Positions 49,379-63,146 are shown, numbered from the stretch's first letter. The stretch is 64,000 nt of DNA from Sycobia sp. Sy_11 (GCA_018907035.1 JACCIC010000175.1:434001-498000); one strand, 5' to 3'. The notes: generated by a model from the sequence alone, not told the origin. A program made the numbers and translations.

Positions 49379-51652
49379 TTAATTATAAGCTAAACTAAAA
49401 CTCCTTTCATTTTCCTGTCTAAAATTCTGGTGCAGTTGATCAATTTGTTGTATCTTTTGATTTAATAAATTGGTTCGCTGAACAAGCCACTGCAAGCTAT
49501 TCATGTGCGCATTAAGAATCTTAACTATTTGAACTATTGGATCACTAGAATCTTGGGCACGATTTGCCTCATTTAAGTGTTCTATAATTTCCTTCAGATC
49601 CTCTGACATTTGTTTTAACTGTGTATCTATATTTTCAGCTAAACGATAAGTATATTCACGTTCAGGATCTGTAACAGATAATAGGGCTAACTCCTTTTCT
49701 AGAGGAACTAAACAGTCCTGCAATTCTTTTTGTTGGCCAACCTATAATATAATAAAGTAAATAATTAACATTTTACATTTTTAATATAAAATTAGATTTA
49801 TAAAACTTAAAATATCAAAACCTAGTAAAGAACTTGTAAAATAGTCAGTTACTTTAAAATAATTAATATTGTATGATAATCGATAATGTTATAGTATCAA
49901 ATTCAAATGTACTATTAAAAAATGGATAGTTGGATTATTATATTTAATATTGAATCATTAATTATAATCAATTTTTTTATAAATAATTATTTTGATCAAT
50001 GTTATTATGTAAATATTTAATTGATTAATTTAATAATACATAAGTAAACAATGAATTATAAACTAAGGAATTGTGGATATAGATAAACAAAGGAGTGAAA
50101 AAGTTGAATGATTGATGAGTGTAAATGAACTAAATATTAAAATATATACAAAAATTATAATGTATAACCTAAAGCTAAATAGATAATATTTTAAATTAAA
50201 TAACTTATTTCTGGTAGTAGCTTATTAATTTACTTTTTGTATATTACTAAACATTTATTGTATTTTTCATACTTACAACATAATCAAGTTCGTGTTCAAG
50301 TTGTTGCTGTTCTAATTTAACTCTTTCAACTTCTTCATTTAAAATTACAATTTTTTCTCCATTTCCTATGAGAAGCTTATTCCAAGCATTAATTTGTGAT
50401 GCTTGGTTAACAAAAACTTTTTCCTGTTCTTCCAATTCAAGAGTCCATTTATTTATAGATTCTTCTAATTGACAAAAATTAATAGAACCTGGAGGTCTAC
50501 TGGCAGATGAAGTACTAACACTACAATATCAATATTAATTTTATTCATTACCCATAAGGTCATATTTTATTATTTAATTTAATAATATTTTGTACTCTCG
50601 TTTTATTTAATAACACAAATCTAAGATGTATCTATATTAAAAATACTATTGTTTAATTAACTAGTTTTAAACAAGTTTATTAAATATTTGTTAAATATTA
50701 AATATTATTAAATATTAAATAAACTTATAGAATGAATGTCATGAATGTTATATGGAAACTTGATTTTTGTTTTTAATGTTTAATTACAAATGTAGATATC
50801 TAAATTTCAAGTAAAATTGAAATTGATATTATAATTAGATTCAAGCAAAGTAAACAAATTATTATTTAATAGCTTGTATTCCTTTTAGGAGAAATGTTTA
50901 TAAATCTTGGCAATTGATTTAATTTTATATAATATAATAATATAATTTTACATATAAATAAATATTTATAATAAAATCAATAAATAAAAGTACTCGATTT
51001 GGAATATAATTATATTCCATCTAATTTAATTATTTAGTACGAAGATGACAGATTTGATATTTTTTTAAATATAAACAATAAATTATAGTAGTTTTACGTT
51101 GTTGTGGTTCCTAAAGAAGTCTGTGGTTGATTGGCAGCAGCAACTACAGCTGTAGTGGATGTTGGCAATGTGGTTTTACCTAAGGTGAGACCTGGTGTCG
51201 TAGTAGAACTTGTACCACCTAAGTTAAATCCAGTACTTGATGCGGATGTATTACTTCCTAAATTAAAACCACTAGATGTTGTTGTTGTTGCACTACCTAA
51301 TTTGAAAGACGATGATGTTGTGGGAGTAGCACTAGTCAAACTGAAACCTGTTGTTGTAGCTGTTGGAGTACCTATATTGAAACCAGTACCAGTAGTTGTG
51401 ACAGAAGTTGTTGTAGCAGTGGAAGCACCAATTGCAAATCCTAATAAAAACATAGTTTTGATTTTTAGTGAATTAAATGTACATTAAAGAAATTAATTTA
51501 AGTTGACCTTTATGTGACGTACCGTCGCTAGTAGATGTGGTTGTTGCAGCATTTGAGCCTAAATTAAAAGTAGGTGTTGAAATCCCAAAATTTATTCCTG
51601 TTCCTGGTGTTGTACCAGCTTGCGTTTTGGCAGGATCACTTCCGAAACTCAT
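49379..51652 (-). CDS. Nup62: Nucleoporin Nup62, four exons
   Basis: Exons (minus): 51652-51523, 51440-51098, 50520-50277 and 49741-49379; phases agree and give 359 residues. Residues 1-157 are a low-complexity Thr/Ser/Gly/Phe domain; 158-359 are the helical Nsp1/Nup62 coiled coil (INKWTLELEEQEKVFVNQAS, NAWNKLLI, VKLEQQQLEHELDYV, then PLEKELALLSVTDPEREYTY). Nup62 is the central-channel nucleoporin: the disordered part meets transport receptors and the coiled coil assembles with Nup58 and Nup54. Only two true FG dipeptides are seen; the other units are FNLG, FNIG, FKLG and similar. The 500-nt intron 3 and the 577-nt intron 2 are AT-rich. It is tail to tail with reptin. Confidence 0.92.
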
Positions 51653-53000
51653 ATTTTTTTGAAAATTAAAAGTACTGCACTGTTTATGTGGTTTATGTTG
51701 AAGGTGTATAAACTGGTAAATGACTGCACCTAACTGCACCGATGAATTGCGTTCTCCAGTTTTCTCACTAATTGTTTATTTTAGAGGTTACAGAAAGAAC
51801 CCACTACATAAGCCTTTGCCAGCCTTTGCTAAAGGGCCTCTCTAAAAAGCTCAAGAACTCAGCTTCACATTTCCGATACCAGATGGCTGAAGTTTCAGAT
51901 CAACTTAGATAGCAGAGCATATATATAATAAATAATAAGATAGTTAATTTAAAACATAAAAATAGTTTTTTTTATTTAATTCATAATAATACAGAAAATA
52001 AGTAACATTGAACTGTTGTAAAAGATATTGTTATTAATTTCTTAATTTTCTTGATGAAAAACAATTAAAAGGATTTAAATTTTATTGATAAGTATTTCTT
52101 TCAACCAAGAAAACAGATTTTAAATAATTTTAATGTTATTAAAATATTTTTTATATTATTTATACAATTGATAATTTATATTCGTACATTTTAGCACGGT
52201 TATTTATCAGAGTATTTTAATTTTACTACATTAATTATTGATAAAGACATTATCATTATTATAATATTAATGTAATAGAATGAGGTATAATGTGGTATAG
52301 ACAACATTTATTATATATATATATTGCGCAGCAAAATGTATGATATACCGCGCCAATTGGCATACAATTGCGGATTTTGCCTGTAATTTGCCGGTAAATT
52401 GTCTTGTACCTGGCCGTCAATATATATTGACGTTTGCAAGTTATAAAGTGTGCTAAGCATTGCCGACAATACGCCGACGCGATGTTATCTGGGAATAACA
52501 ACTGGTAACAATCAGGCCCGGCAGACCAGGCCACTGGCCAGCGCGTGCGTAAGCCGCGCAGCGCAAAACATAATATATTCGGATGCAACGCTCAACGGCG
52601 CAAGGCGTAAGGCGCAAGTCTGTCAATAACAGTTCTGCGGCTCCTTTTATTATTATAATATTGATGTGTTATAAAAGTATCTTATTTTCAAAGCCAATAT
52701 TTACGATAATTATAAAATCTGTATAAAAATAATAAGAAAGGAATAAATACATACATATATATGTATTATAAATGTTGATGTTATATAGATTTTTATTTAA
52801 AACTAAAGAAGAAATGTATTTAAAAGAGTATATCATGATGTGATACATTGCCGGATTTAGTTGCTTAACTTAAGTTCCACCTACGTGTTAGGAACTATTT
52901 TAGTTGCCTCCATTTCTAAGCTATACGCGAGATAAATATTTGCATAAATTATTTATCAAGAAAAAGTTATTGTTATTAATTTATTTATAATCAAAATATT
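51653..53000. other. Intergenic region between Nup62 (-) and the UGT-like gene (+)
   Basis: AT-rich except for a CpG-containing block at about 52330-52640, which stands out sharply in base composition. It includes a perfect 18-bp palindrome (CGTCAATATATATTGACG, 52415-52432) and clustered GCGC/CGC motifs. It may be a promoter or a transposon fragment; I cannot decide. Confidence 0.5.
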
Positions 53001-55352
53001 ATGATGAACATGATTTTCATTTGTAACACTTTTAGTGCTTTATTTATATATTCCGTCACAGCATCTTCCTTGACATCTCCACCACAATCAGCAGTAGTAG
53101 TTGCATTTGAAGATGTTTACGATTTATCATTATTGGCTAATACCATTTCAGATCTTGGTATTGAGACAACTTTGGTGATTCCACAGAATGAAAATTACTA
53201 TGAACACTTAGTAGATGTTGAATTGATAAAAGTTAATACTACTCTTAAAACAACGGACACTATTGATGCTAAAGCATTAAAATTATGCGAAGACTTTATT
53301 TCTAATTCAAATATATCAAAATATATCTCAACTGTTCAACCAACATTTATCATTTTTCCAGGAGTTAGGTAATGTATGTTTAATGGTATTCCTATATAAT
53401 TTAAAATTGAATAGTAAAAAAAGTATTAATATTTAAAACTCTTTAAACTGAAGGTTTTTCGTATATAATTATTGCATCATGTAAGTTTTTAATAAAAAAT
53501 GAAATTTCTGTAAATTAAAAATAAATTTTAAATATTATACTAGTAAAAAAATATACAATATATTTGTATTTTTAACATTTTTTACTGTTGTTTTTAAATA
53601 CAAAAATCTAATTTTATTATATAAAAAATCTATTATTATGTTATTATAACAGAATATTACTATATTATCGTACAGTACTAATTAAAAATTTATTGAAACC
53701 AGCTAATGTAAAATCATGCAATAAAATACCAAAAAATATTATGATGGTTAAACAGTTAAACTTATAATTTTTAGATTAATCTTTTACTAATTAATATGTA
53801 TTCAATTATAAATTGATTTTTAATTATTTGGTTTATTAAATATTATCAATAATTTTAGACACGATGCCTGTTTATTGCCATGGACTGCATCAATCTCTTC
53901 AATTCCTGTTATATGGGCTAGAGGTCATATTGAAGAATTATATGTATTTGTAAAGACAGGAATGGCATTACCAGTACACGAAAGTGGTTTTTTGCAAAGT
54001 TTTATTGAAAACTTAAATTTAAAATATTTTTTATACGCTATTGAAAATAGTTATGTAGTTCCAACTAAAAAACTGATTTCTAAAAATATACCTAAAGCTA
54101 ATAATGATTTGACAACCTTATATTCTAATGTACAACTTGTATTATGGGGAGCAGACCCAATATTACGCATGAACTCGGCTTTATTAACTCAATTAGTAGC
54201 AGAGGTATATGATAGAATTTTATATAGTTTTCATCTCAATTTACATTTATAAAAACTTCAGTTATTACTATTTTATTGAATTCACCATTATAACATTTTC
54301 AGTTAACAATATTTCTTTATTATAAAATTTTGACAATATTTAATACAATAGAAGCATTTCTTTTTTAGATTGGCTGTCATCATTGTAGAGGTGCTAAACC
54401 ATTACCTGCTGAACTCCAAAAAGAATTAGTAGAATTTAGATCTGGAAGTATTGTAGTACTTTTAGATAAAAGCCATGATCCATTAGTAAGAGCTATTGCT
54501 CAAAAATTACCAAATGATAGACAAGGATTGGCCGTAATATGGAAAAATAAATTTGCCAAATTACATAATAAACCAAACAATTTATTTATTCACAGTGATG
54601 TTGATCGGCAAGATCTTATAGGTAAGTGTTAAGTATTATAATATAATAGTCTTTTAAAAATAGTATGAAAAATGTAAATGGAATGAAACATTCTAAATCT
54701 TATTGAGATTGATTATTTAAAAAAATAGAACAATTGAATAAAGTTTTGGTCTTTTACAATTTATAGTGATAAAACCATCTTATAAAACAAACGCTAAGCT
54801 TGGATTATTTACTATTTTTAGAAGAACAATAATATTTATGAAATTTGATTTACAGGATATCCTAGAGCAAGAATGGTTTTATGTCACTGTACAGATTCTG
54901 AATTCCTTGAAAGTTCTTTTCATGGCACACCAATGATATGCTTTCCTAGAACTGTAGATGAATTACGAAATGCTCAAAGAGCTTATGAATTGGGATTTGC
55001 ATATATTGAAAAAATTGACACAATGTCAGATACTGTTATTGAGGTTGTGAAAAAAATTCATGAGACAACTATTCATCGAGAAAATGCCAGAATTGTCTCT
55101 CAGGCTCTTCGCGACAGATCTAATCACGCCATGGATCGCATTCTATATTGGCTCGGTTATATTGCTAGACACAATGGAGAAGGAAAAAATCTTCTAATAC
55201 CAAAAAAAGTTACAACATACAAAGAAATTCTGCAATCAGTTGCAGGATTTCTCTTTGGGGTAACATTTACTACACTTTTAACAATGCTGTATTTTATAAC
55301 TCGACACATCTTACAGCCTCCAAAGGAACAAAAAAAGAAACTTAAAAAGTAA
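53001..55352 (+). CDS. Divergent UDP-glycosyltransferase-like membrane protein, four exons
   Basis: Exons 53001-53368, 53859-54204, 54369-54621 and 54856-55352 join in phase to 487 residues. The N-terminus is a signal peptide (FICNTFSALFIYSVTASS). The C-terminal half has the GT1 donor-side layout ending in a single transmembrane segment (GFLFGVTFTTLLTMLYFI) and a basic tail KKKLKK, as in ER-bound insect UGTs. The signature region is aberrant: the usual HGG is HCT (HCTDSEFLES), HGTP is kept, and the sugar-nucleotide DQxxNA motif reads DELRNA. UGTs conjugate sugars to small lipophilic molecules. Loss of HGG and DQ suggests changed or lost activity here. The reading frame is intact, so the gene is probably under constraint. 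Confidence 0.75.
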
Positions 55353-58300
55353 TTAAATATGAATATAAAGAAGTTTTGTGTTTATAAATATTCCATAAGT
55401 TAATTAACTATTCCAATAATTACAAACTATAATTATTCTTTTTTAAATGCAGTTATTTCATTCCATTCGTTATAAAAAAAGCATATTATATACTGGATAA
55501 TACTATTAATTATTAAAATAAAAAAAAGAATAGAAATGAATAAATTTTAATATCTGAATTATTGATTAATATAAATCAATGATTTTTAACTTAAAATTGA
55601 TTTTTTTCTATAAATTAAACTGATAAAAATCGAAATAAAAATTTATTAATCATTTTTGCTAAATTATATAATACAATTTTTTGAAGTAGTAAAATTTGAA
55701 CAATATAATTTTTTATACATAAAATGTTGTAAATGATATAAGCACTTTATTCATTGTAATATACACATATTGGTGAATGAGAAATGAAAATAAAGTATGG
55801 TTTTTTACAAATGTATTTATAAATAAACTTATATAAGTTTACAGTTTATATATGCTCATGTATATACACCCATGGATAAGATAGTACTCAGGGCCAGATT
55901 CAGTCTTTGCAGAGGCCTGGGACTATTTTATAGAGCGACGGAAACTCATGTAAACGATGAGAAAATAAAAAGCTTTTTCACTAAAATGAATTGTAGAATA
56001 TTATATAGAAAAGATTTTATCCTAGTCAATTACTCAAACAACTTTACTTGTAAAATTATAGCATAAGGAAAAGCACAATAAATATCTATTTCATAAATAT
56101 GTTTTTTAAATTTTTCTGCAGCAAACTCTTTGTAATATAAAATTTTACAAGATTATAATCATTCGAATTCAGAGATTATAATTATTTTGATTCTATTACT
56201 AAACTGGCTGATGATGATAGTCTTTTTGATACCATTATCGATCTATATATAAGGAAAGCCACAGAACTTTTTTGTTTACTTGATTTATTTTATTAGTAGT
56301 GAGGAAAATGATTATTTCTGTCATAATATTATTTTTAATATGTTCACCAGAAGGTATACGCACGCATATAATTTAATTCTGTTCTATAAATTATATTCTT
56401 GGTTTATTGGTGTAAATTAATATAAAAAAGCATTAATTAATTTTTTAAATTTTACGTGTACATGTATAATTATGACTTTTTGTTAAGTTATATATTTTGT
56501 TTAGACGTTCTTCTCATTTTAAAATTCAACAGCATGGAAGAATAGATAAAATTTCATATATTTCAACTAAGCAAAAAATGTGCTTTCTATAACAAACAGA
56601 CGACAGTTCAAACTTACTTCCAAATATTTAAAGATTCATATTGTTTTGTAATATGAACATTAATATCAGTTTTAGGTAAGGATTTAATGCGATTATTCTT
56701 GCGCAAAATTATAGAACATATTAAAAACATTATAGCAAAATTTGAAAAAATAATATGTGTTTGCAATTTTGACAAATTCGGATAAATTTCTGTGCAGTGG
56801 CGAGCAGCGAAATTTTTCTTAATTGTTTGCTCTAAGTAAGTTAATAAGACTTGGACCAATGTTAAAGCTCCAAATCATATTTCAAAGGAATGTGCTGTTA
56901 ATTGAGCAAAAGATAGTGCCAAATATCCAAATAGAATTGAAACATTTTCCATATAATCCGAGTATGGAATGGGCAATCTATATATATATATATATATAAA
57001 GGCAATCGAGAAGGCCAAGTTAATTCTAAATACGATGAAAAACCTTTTTGTAGAAAAATCATTTATTTTGGAAAATATTAAAAATGTTAATCAAATATAA
57101 TAATACAGTATAAATCATATTATTATACATTTTTTTTGTGCTATGCATATTTTTATCTAAAACTGGTCAAGAATGGTCTGTGAATAATATCTGCACATTG
57201 CATTGTAAAATTGAATAATTTTTCTCGAAAAATTGGTCACCAGAAAAAAGTGTTAAAACAAAGAAAAACCTATAATAATGTGATTTTTCAAGATCATATC
57301 ATGGCTTTATTATTAAATTTTTCTTGTCACTTATTTTTGCGATAATATTCATAAACAAAAAGTCAAAATATATAGGTTTCGTAATCAAGCAAAAAATCGT
57401 TGTACTATGGAACTCAGCTGCTGAATTGCGACTAATTACACCCGAGCGTCCAATGTTTCCACTACTTAATCTACTATTTTTATCCACTACTTGGAGGTAT
57501 TTATAAAATGAGTTTAGCTAATATTTAAAGACATTAAAAGATGTTACTGAAATAAATTCATTTTATATATATATAGCTTATACATGTAATAAAAAAAAAT
57601 TAATTTTTCACGAAAGTTAAAAATTCTATGGATTTCCTTATATGCTTTTGAATCTTTTTAATATAGCGAAAAAAATTTATACTGTCTCGCAGTTTACTAT
57701 TGGAATTTTGGTAAGTAATGGATTTATTTTTTCGAAAAAGATGTTCCTTTAAAAAAGAAACATGAATTACGAATATGATACTTATGTGAATACGATTCTT
57801 ATGCGGTATTATATTTCTAATCGAAATTTATTTATTTGTTTAAATTTTATAGTGTCAATCTGTCTGGGCAAATTTTGCTGCATTGGACTTTTGCCGAAAT
57901 GTAACTATGCCGATAGAAAATTTGTCGAAAAATACAATTTTTATTTATTTATTTTTAATATTCTTTATTTGAAAATTAAAAGAAATAAATAAGAAATTGC
58001 ATTTTCGACAAATTTTTTCTTCTTTCATGAAAGTTGCCTTAATTTAAAAAGTTTACAATTAATTAAATGAATTTAAAAAATGTATTTAAAATTTTATCCT
58101 TTTTTATAAATATTATTTGCGCTTATTTTTTATGTAGGTAAAATATTTAGTTTTTAATTAAAACAATGGGATTAATTTACTTCAATTTAATATGAAACAT
58201 TTTTATTGTAAATCATCTAATTGTGTATTTAGCAGTGTTGGAAGGTGGACCCCACATCTTATAAGCTCCTGTTTTAATCCAGCCCTGATACTTTGAAATT

Positions 58301-58696
58301 ACATATAATTATAGGCAATGGATATAATAAACTAAACCTAAAATTCAAATGTTCTAAATATGTATACGTCTATGTTTTAGCTTAATGGTAAAACAACTTC
58401 TGGATTACTTATACAAATTGAAAATTTATTAATAAATAAACTTGCAACATCTGAGTTTTTAGTTCACAAACACAATCACGTCTAATTCGCGATGATGGAT
58501 ACAGTTCTTGAATATAATTTCTTATTTACCGTGTATTATGTATACTTTCACATACATAGATATCTAAGAACTATATATACTATTCTAAGGAAATTAATAG
58601 AATTTTATTGTAGACGCAATTATTCGATTTCAACAATGAAAAAAGTTTGGTTTCGAATAAACAATAAGAATTAATTACAACTTTTCAATACTGATT

Positions 58697-58700
<4 letters not shown>
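55353..58700. other. AT-rich intergenic region
   Basis: No firmly supported gene. Two doubtful coding signals exist: a possible small secreted-protein gene on the plus strand (next entry) and a minus-strand frame at 56952-56614 with hydrophobic segments and one internal stop (near 56876), which I do not recognise. Confidence 0.5.
56308..57974 (+). CDS. Doubtful small secreted-protein gene (candidate exons only)
   Basis: TATATAAGG at about 56246 is followed about 60 bp later by ATG 56308 and a hydrophobic signal-like peptide (IISVIILFLICSPE) that runs to a donor at 56354. A 44-nt candidate exon at 57667-57710 has AG and GTAAGTA borders and a compatible phase. A third candidate begins at about 57853 after TTTTATAG and closes at a TGA near 57972. 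The resulting peptide of about 69 residues matches no family I recognise. In DNA this AT-rich such a set could arise by chance. Confidence 0.15.

Positions 58701-58752
<52 letters not shown>
58701..58752. repeat. (TA)n microsatellite
   Basis: About 25 TA units. Confidence 0.97.
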
Positions 58753-58754
<2 letters not shown>

Positions 58755-59100
58755 CATTGGTACTGTTGGATACAGGGTTGATGTTTAAATAAAAATCAAT
58801 TACTCTAGGTATATTTTTTAGTTATTGTCAATTAAAAGTTCCTTTTAAAAAAGTATAAAAGCATTGACAAAAATATCACTTGTAAAATTTAGACTATCTG
58901 TGAGGGTAGTGCACAAATTATTTTTCATTTACATTATTTAGAAATATTAATAAGAATCTAATAATAATCTGTTCCAACTAATATATTTTATTTCACGATT
59001 TTATATAAAAGATAATTTGTTTTAATTCCACAATTAATTTTTTCGAATTAATAAATTAATTGATAATAAGCATATTTCTTCTAAAATATAATGTATTGAC

Positions 59101-59242
59101 CTTTAGACTATCGGAAAGTCTGTATATCTATAGGCTCGAACTCTGAGATGAACTTTGTATATAGTTGATGCATGATACAAGACACTATAATTATGCTACT
59201 TTTAAAGGGCCATTTGAAGGTTCGAATCCCGGCAGTCTAAAG
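59101..59242. repeat. 142-bp hairpin-bounded unit with a pol III B-box
   Basis: CTTTAGACT at 59101-59109 is the exact reverse complement of AGTCTAAAG at 59234-59242. Inside the right end, 59219-59229 reads GGTTCGAATCC, a perfect B-box. A tRNA cloverleaf cannot be drawn: the T stem does not pair and the span is too long. It may be a tRNA-derived SINE remnant or a decayed tRNA gene. Confidence 0.45.
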
Positions 59243-59797
59243 CTTAATTAAAATATTTTTTAATTGCATTTTTAAAAATTCATAATTTTCATAAAGATCG
59301 TTATTTTATTTTACTAATTAATTTTATGTTAATAAGTTCAGTAGTGTTTTAATATTAGTTCAATAGAATTTAATTTAATTGTATACTGTTTAAAAATACA
59401 ACTATATGTGTATTTGTACTCGTGCAGATCGTGTAAAATATAATCAATAAGAAAGAATAGATTTACTTTTTGTATTTCTTTATAACTACGTTTGATTTAT
59501 AATTATTTGCAGTGGAGAGTATATGGCTATAGAGAAATGTCTTTATAAAATAAATAATACACTTTACAAATAGATATTATTTAGTACGATATAAATAATG
59601 AGAAATTATTGTATTCGGCATTGAAAAACGAATCAACAGGTTCAATCTCAAAAAGTTTATAATTCTACAAAATGAGCGCAGGCAATGGATTGAAAAATAT
59701 GAACTAGCAGCGTGTGAAGTTAATGTCTACGTATAAAGAATGCAAACATGTAAACATAATTTGTTTTCTCTCGGTTTGCACGGATTTGTAACGAAAG

Positions 59798-59798
<1 letters not shown>

Positions 59799-59855
<57 letters not shown>

Positions 59856-60549
59856 CGACGTTGTCTCCTTGCGAAATGAGAAATCTTCAATTCACAATAA
59901 CTAAAATTAAAAAAAAAATATATATATATTCCTTATTGGACAACCATGCAGATAAATGCAAATTTTAATATTTTCCCCCTGTATTCAGTGGTATAAAAGT
60001 AAATATTAGTTCATTCGAGATCGTGCTCTATATATATAGTAAAAACACGAAGAGCATGTGCTTTCACTTTTCATTTGATTCTTAGACCAAGTATATGCTT
60101 TAACTGAATTTCGGATTATCTTAAACCCATGTATATGGACTATAATACTTTACTTACTGCTTTTTGTATTTAATCTTCTTTCTTTGATCAAAAACTTTAT
60201 TCAGTATTTTAAAATACATGAATATAATCAATGTCATTTATAAAAATTTCAATATTCTTGAACTTTCCAAAAATATTATCAAATAATATTCTCATTTACT
60301 CCAAATCAACTGAGTCGAGGTTATTTTTACTACAATAATATATATTTAGTTTTAATTTTTTCACTGCAATCTGGAATGAGTCAACAATTCTTTCACGGAA
60401 TTCTGATGGAAATATTTTTTTCTCAATAATTAATAATTTTTATATAAATGTACTGCCATATAGTAATTAAAATTTTAATAACAATATCTTTGTTCCTCTA
60501 TCTTAATAAAAAAAATTACAAAATTATATAATATTATATAATTTTATAA

Positions 60550-60592
<43 letters not shown>
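59799..60592. repeat. Two (TA)n microsatellites (59799-59853, 60551-60590)
   Basis: Simple TA runs separated by AT-rich sequence with no recognised gene. Confidence 0.95.
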
Positions 60593-60593
<1 letters not shown>

Positions 60594-61602
60594 ATAAAAA
60601 AGCAATCGGCAGTATACAACGGACTGGAAAATCAAAGCGGGTCTAAAATTTTAAATAAAAACTATACTCTATCTATAATTAATTAATATAAAATTGTTAT
60701 TTTCAATCATATTCACGCTTCTTATGCTTTCTTTTTATATAGAGTATCATTAAGAAATCATGATGATGCAGTTGTTTATATGAAATTGATGATCTAATGG
60801 TATTTAGATTCTGTATAAGCTGCTATCCCAAAACATACAATTCCGTAAAGACCAGGAAACTATAATTGCCATAATTTGGTTGCAATTGTATATTACTGTC
60901 TTATCAGCTGGTCTATTGCTTTGAAGTATCGGTATATATCGAGTAATTTTTCATCATTTTCATAGCGTGTATTTCTATTAAACCTCAGGACCGGAGATGC
61001 TGGAAAAATTATTTAGAAATAATTTAAATCTTTAAAACGTTATTTAAAGCAGTGATCCTCTAGTTAGTTCGAATTGATGGATCTTATTTAGATATAGTTT
61101 ATATATCGTATTTAAATTTAAGCAATATATCCTTCTCCGTTTGTCCGGGTTATTGATATCGATAAAAGCTTATGCACCGAGAACAAGATTACATATATAA
61201 AAGTTTAACATATGTTTAAAAAAATGCCTATAATTTATATTAAACTAAGATATAAACTTACTTACTTTAGGGTACGTTTTTAAAAATTCATAACTATTCA
61301 TTAAATTAAAAATAAATTTTCTTAAAATATTTTTCAAATTATATTTTAAGTTTTATATAAATTTACTATAAAAATATTTTATATAAATATTATTAAAATA
61401 ATGTGCTAAATCAATAAATAATAAAAATTTGTTAATATTTACAGAAAGTTAGTAAGTATTATCCTTTAGTGTACAATTAATTATAGTAATTTTTCTTAAA
61501 AATATATGTTTAAAATTTAATGTAATATTTTTCTCCGTGCGTTAGTATATGGACAGATTTTTCCTCATATTCTCAATTGGCCAGTCCATATTTAAAATTA
61601 AA

Positions 61603-61604
<2 letters not shown>

Positions 61605-61667
<63 letters not shown>

Positions 61668-61871
61668 GAAAAAAAGATTTCCATCAGAGTGACACACACG
61701 CACACACACACGCACACACGCACACACACACACACAAGATCGAGATGATGTTTCTTTTCTACTCACTATACACTCTATAATTTCATTTCCTTCCTCTTTT
61801 GTGTGCGATCGAAAAGTTGGTGTATATTCTATTAATATATGCTTCATTGTTTGTCAATTAGATTGAGCGGT

Positions 61872-61935
<64 letters not shown>
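61605..61935. repeat. Microsatellite cluster: (TA)n, (CA)n with CG, (TA)n
   Basis: TA run 61605-61664, mixed ACAC/ACGC tract 61690-61736 and TA run 61876-61935. Dipeptide-repeat frames across them are artefacts. Confidence 0.96.
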
Positions 61936-61938
<3 letters not shown>

Positions 61939-62105
61939 CAGTAAAGTATATTTATATATAACATAATGCATGCTATTGGTTTAGCTACTTATATAACTAT
62001 AGATAATTATAATTATATTTTTTGACAAAGCTCTTGACATTGCAAGCGTTTGAATAGATTTGCGCAATATATAGTCAAATATATTTATATATACACGATT
62101 ACAAT

Positions 62106-62109
<4 letters not shown>

Positions 62110-62144
<35 letters not shown>

Positions 62145-62250
62145 GCGTGCGTGCATGTGTGTGCATGAGCGTGCTTGCATGTGTGTGCATGAGCGTGCGT
62201 GCATGTGTGTGCATGTGCGTGCGTGTGCGTGCGTGTGCGTGCGTGTGTGT
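62110..62250. repeat. (TG)n microsatellite with a higher-order GCATGTGTGTGCATGAGCGT unit
   Basis: A pure TG run to about 62138, followed by roughly 20-26-bp repeats containing GCATGTGTGTGCATG and GCGTGCGTG. Confidence 0.95.
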
Positions 62251-62764
62251 AAGTACGCTGAAAAATAAAAAAGTGAAAATATTTACATTTGATCAGTAAG
62301 TATTATATTCGCAAAGTCACATTTAGTGGTTGAATTTGATAATCGTTTCGCTGTTCGCGCAGGTTTCGCGTTAATTGCGTAGCATATATGTGGTGTATAC
62401 ATATATGGATATTAACGCGTTTGCAACAATGCTCTACGAAAATTCGTTCAATTCATCGTTGAATTAAATGACTGGATTGCACTGTGCTTGAATGTTCTTT
62501 TTTTCTTTTATATATTTTTTTATTGATACGTCGCGTCCAATATCCGCATCAAATTTTCTCTTTTAGCCTCGCTTATAAACGTAAATATATTATGTATATA
62601 AAACTTAGCATAATGCGAAGGTTATTTTTTAAATACAATATAAATTTAATTTATAGCCTCTTTTTTCTTCTCCTTATTTCATCATCCTTTCTTTCATTCT
62701 CGGCCCTATATAACTTTATCAGGAGCCTCGCATGCAAGCAAATCCAACAATATGACATGATAGG

Positions 62765-62766
<2 letters not shown>

Positions 62767-62820
<54 letters not shown>
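62767..62820. repeat. (AT)n microsatellite
   Basis: About 27 AT units, 330 bp beyond the Wnt stop codon on the 3' UTR side. Confidence 0.97.
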
Positions 62821-62823
<3 letters not shown>

Positions 62824-63146
62824 TCTTTTCATTCAATAATCACCAACGAAGAAAATAACGCATCGAAAGCAGTAAAAAAAAAACATTTTTCTCGCAAACT
62901 TAACTAAATTTTGTACAAAATAATCCTATACAACGATAAAGGAAGCTCCATTCTCCCAGTCTCTTTTATGGCGCATTATATCGAAACGACGTATACGCCT
63001 TGGCAGTGTGAATAAATTAATCGCGCTTATTTTTATTTGCTTTGTTTTGTTTATGTTGTTGCTGTCGTTGCTATTGTTATTGTTGTTGTTATTGTTGCGA
63101 TGCATCGCGCGGATTTTATATCTTATATAGTGTACATATATAATTT

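Noticed and set aside
51131..51487. 118-codon plus-strand frame
   Set aside because: Antisense shadow of the low-complexity Nup62 exon 2.
56614..56952. Minus-strand coding region with hydrophobic segments
   Set aside because: It has an internal stop and no recognisable family; too weak to call even as a pseudogene.
59101..59242. tRNA gene
   Set aside because: A perfect B-box is present, but acceptor, D and T stems do not form and the span is too long.
62110..62250. CRISPR-like array
   Set aside because: Repeats are contiguous TG-rich microsatellite variants without unique spacers, in a eukaryotic genome.
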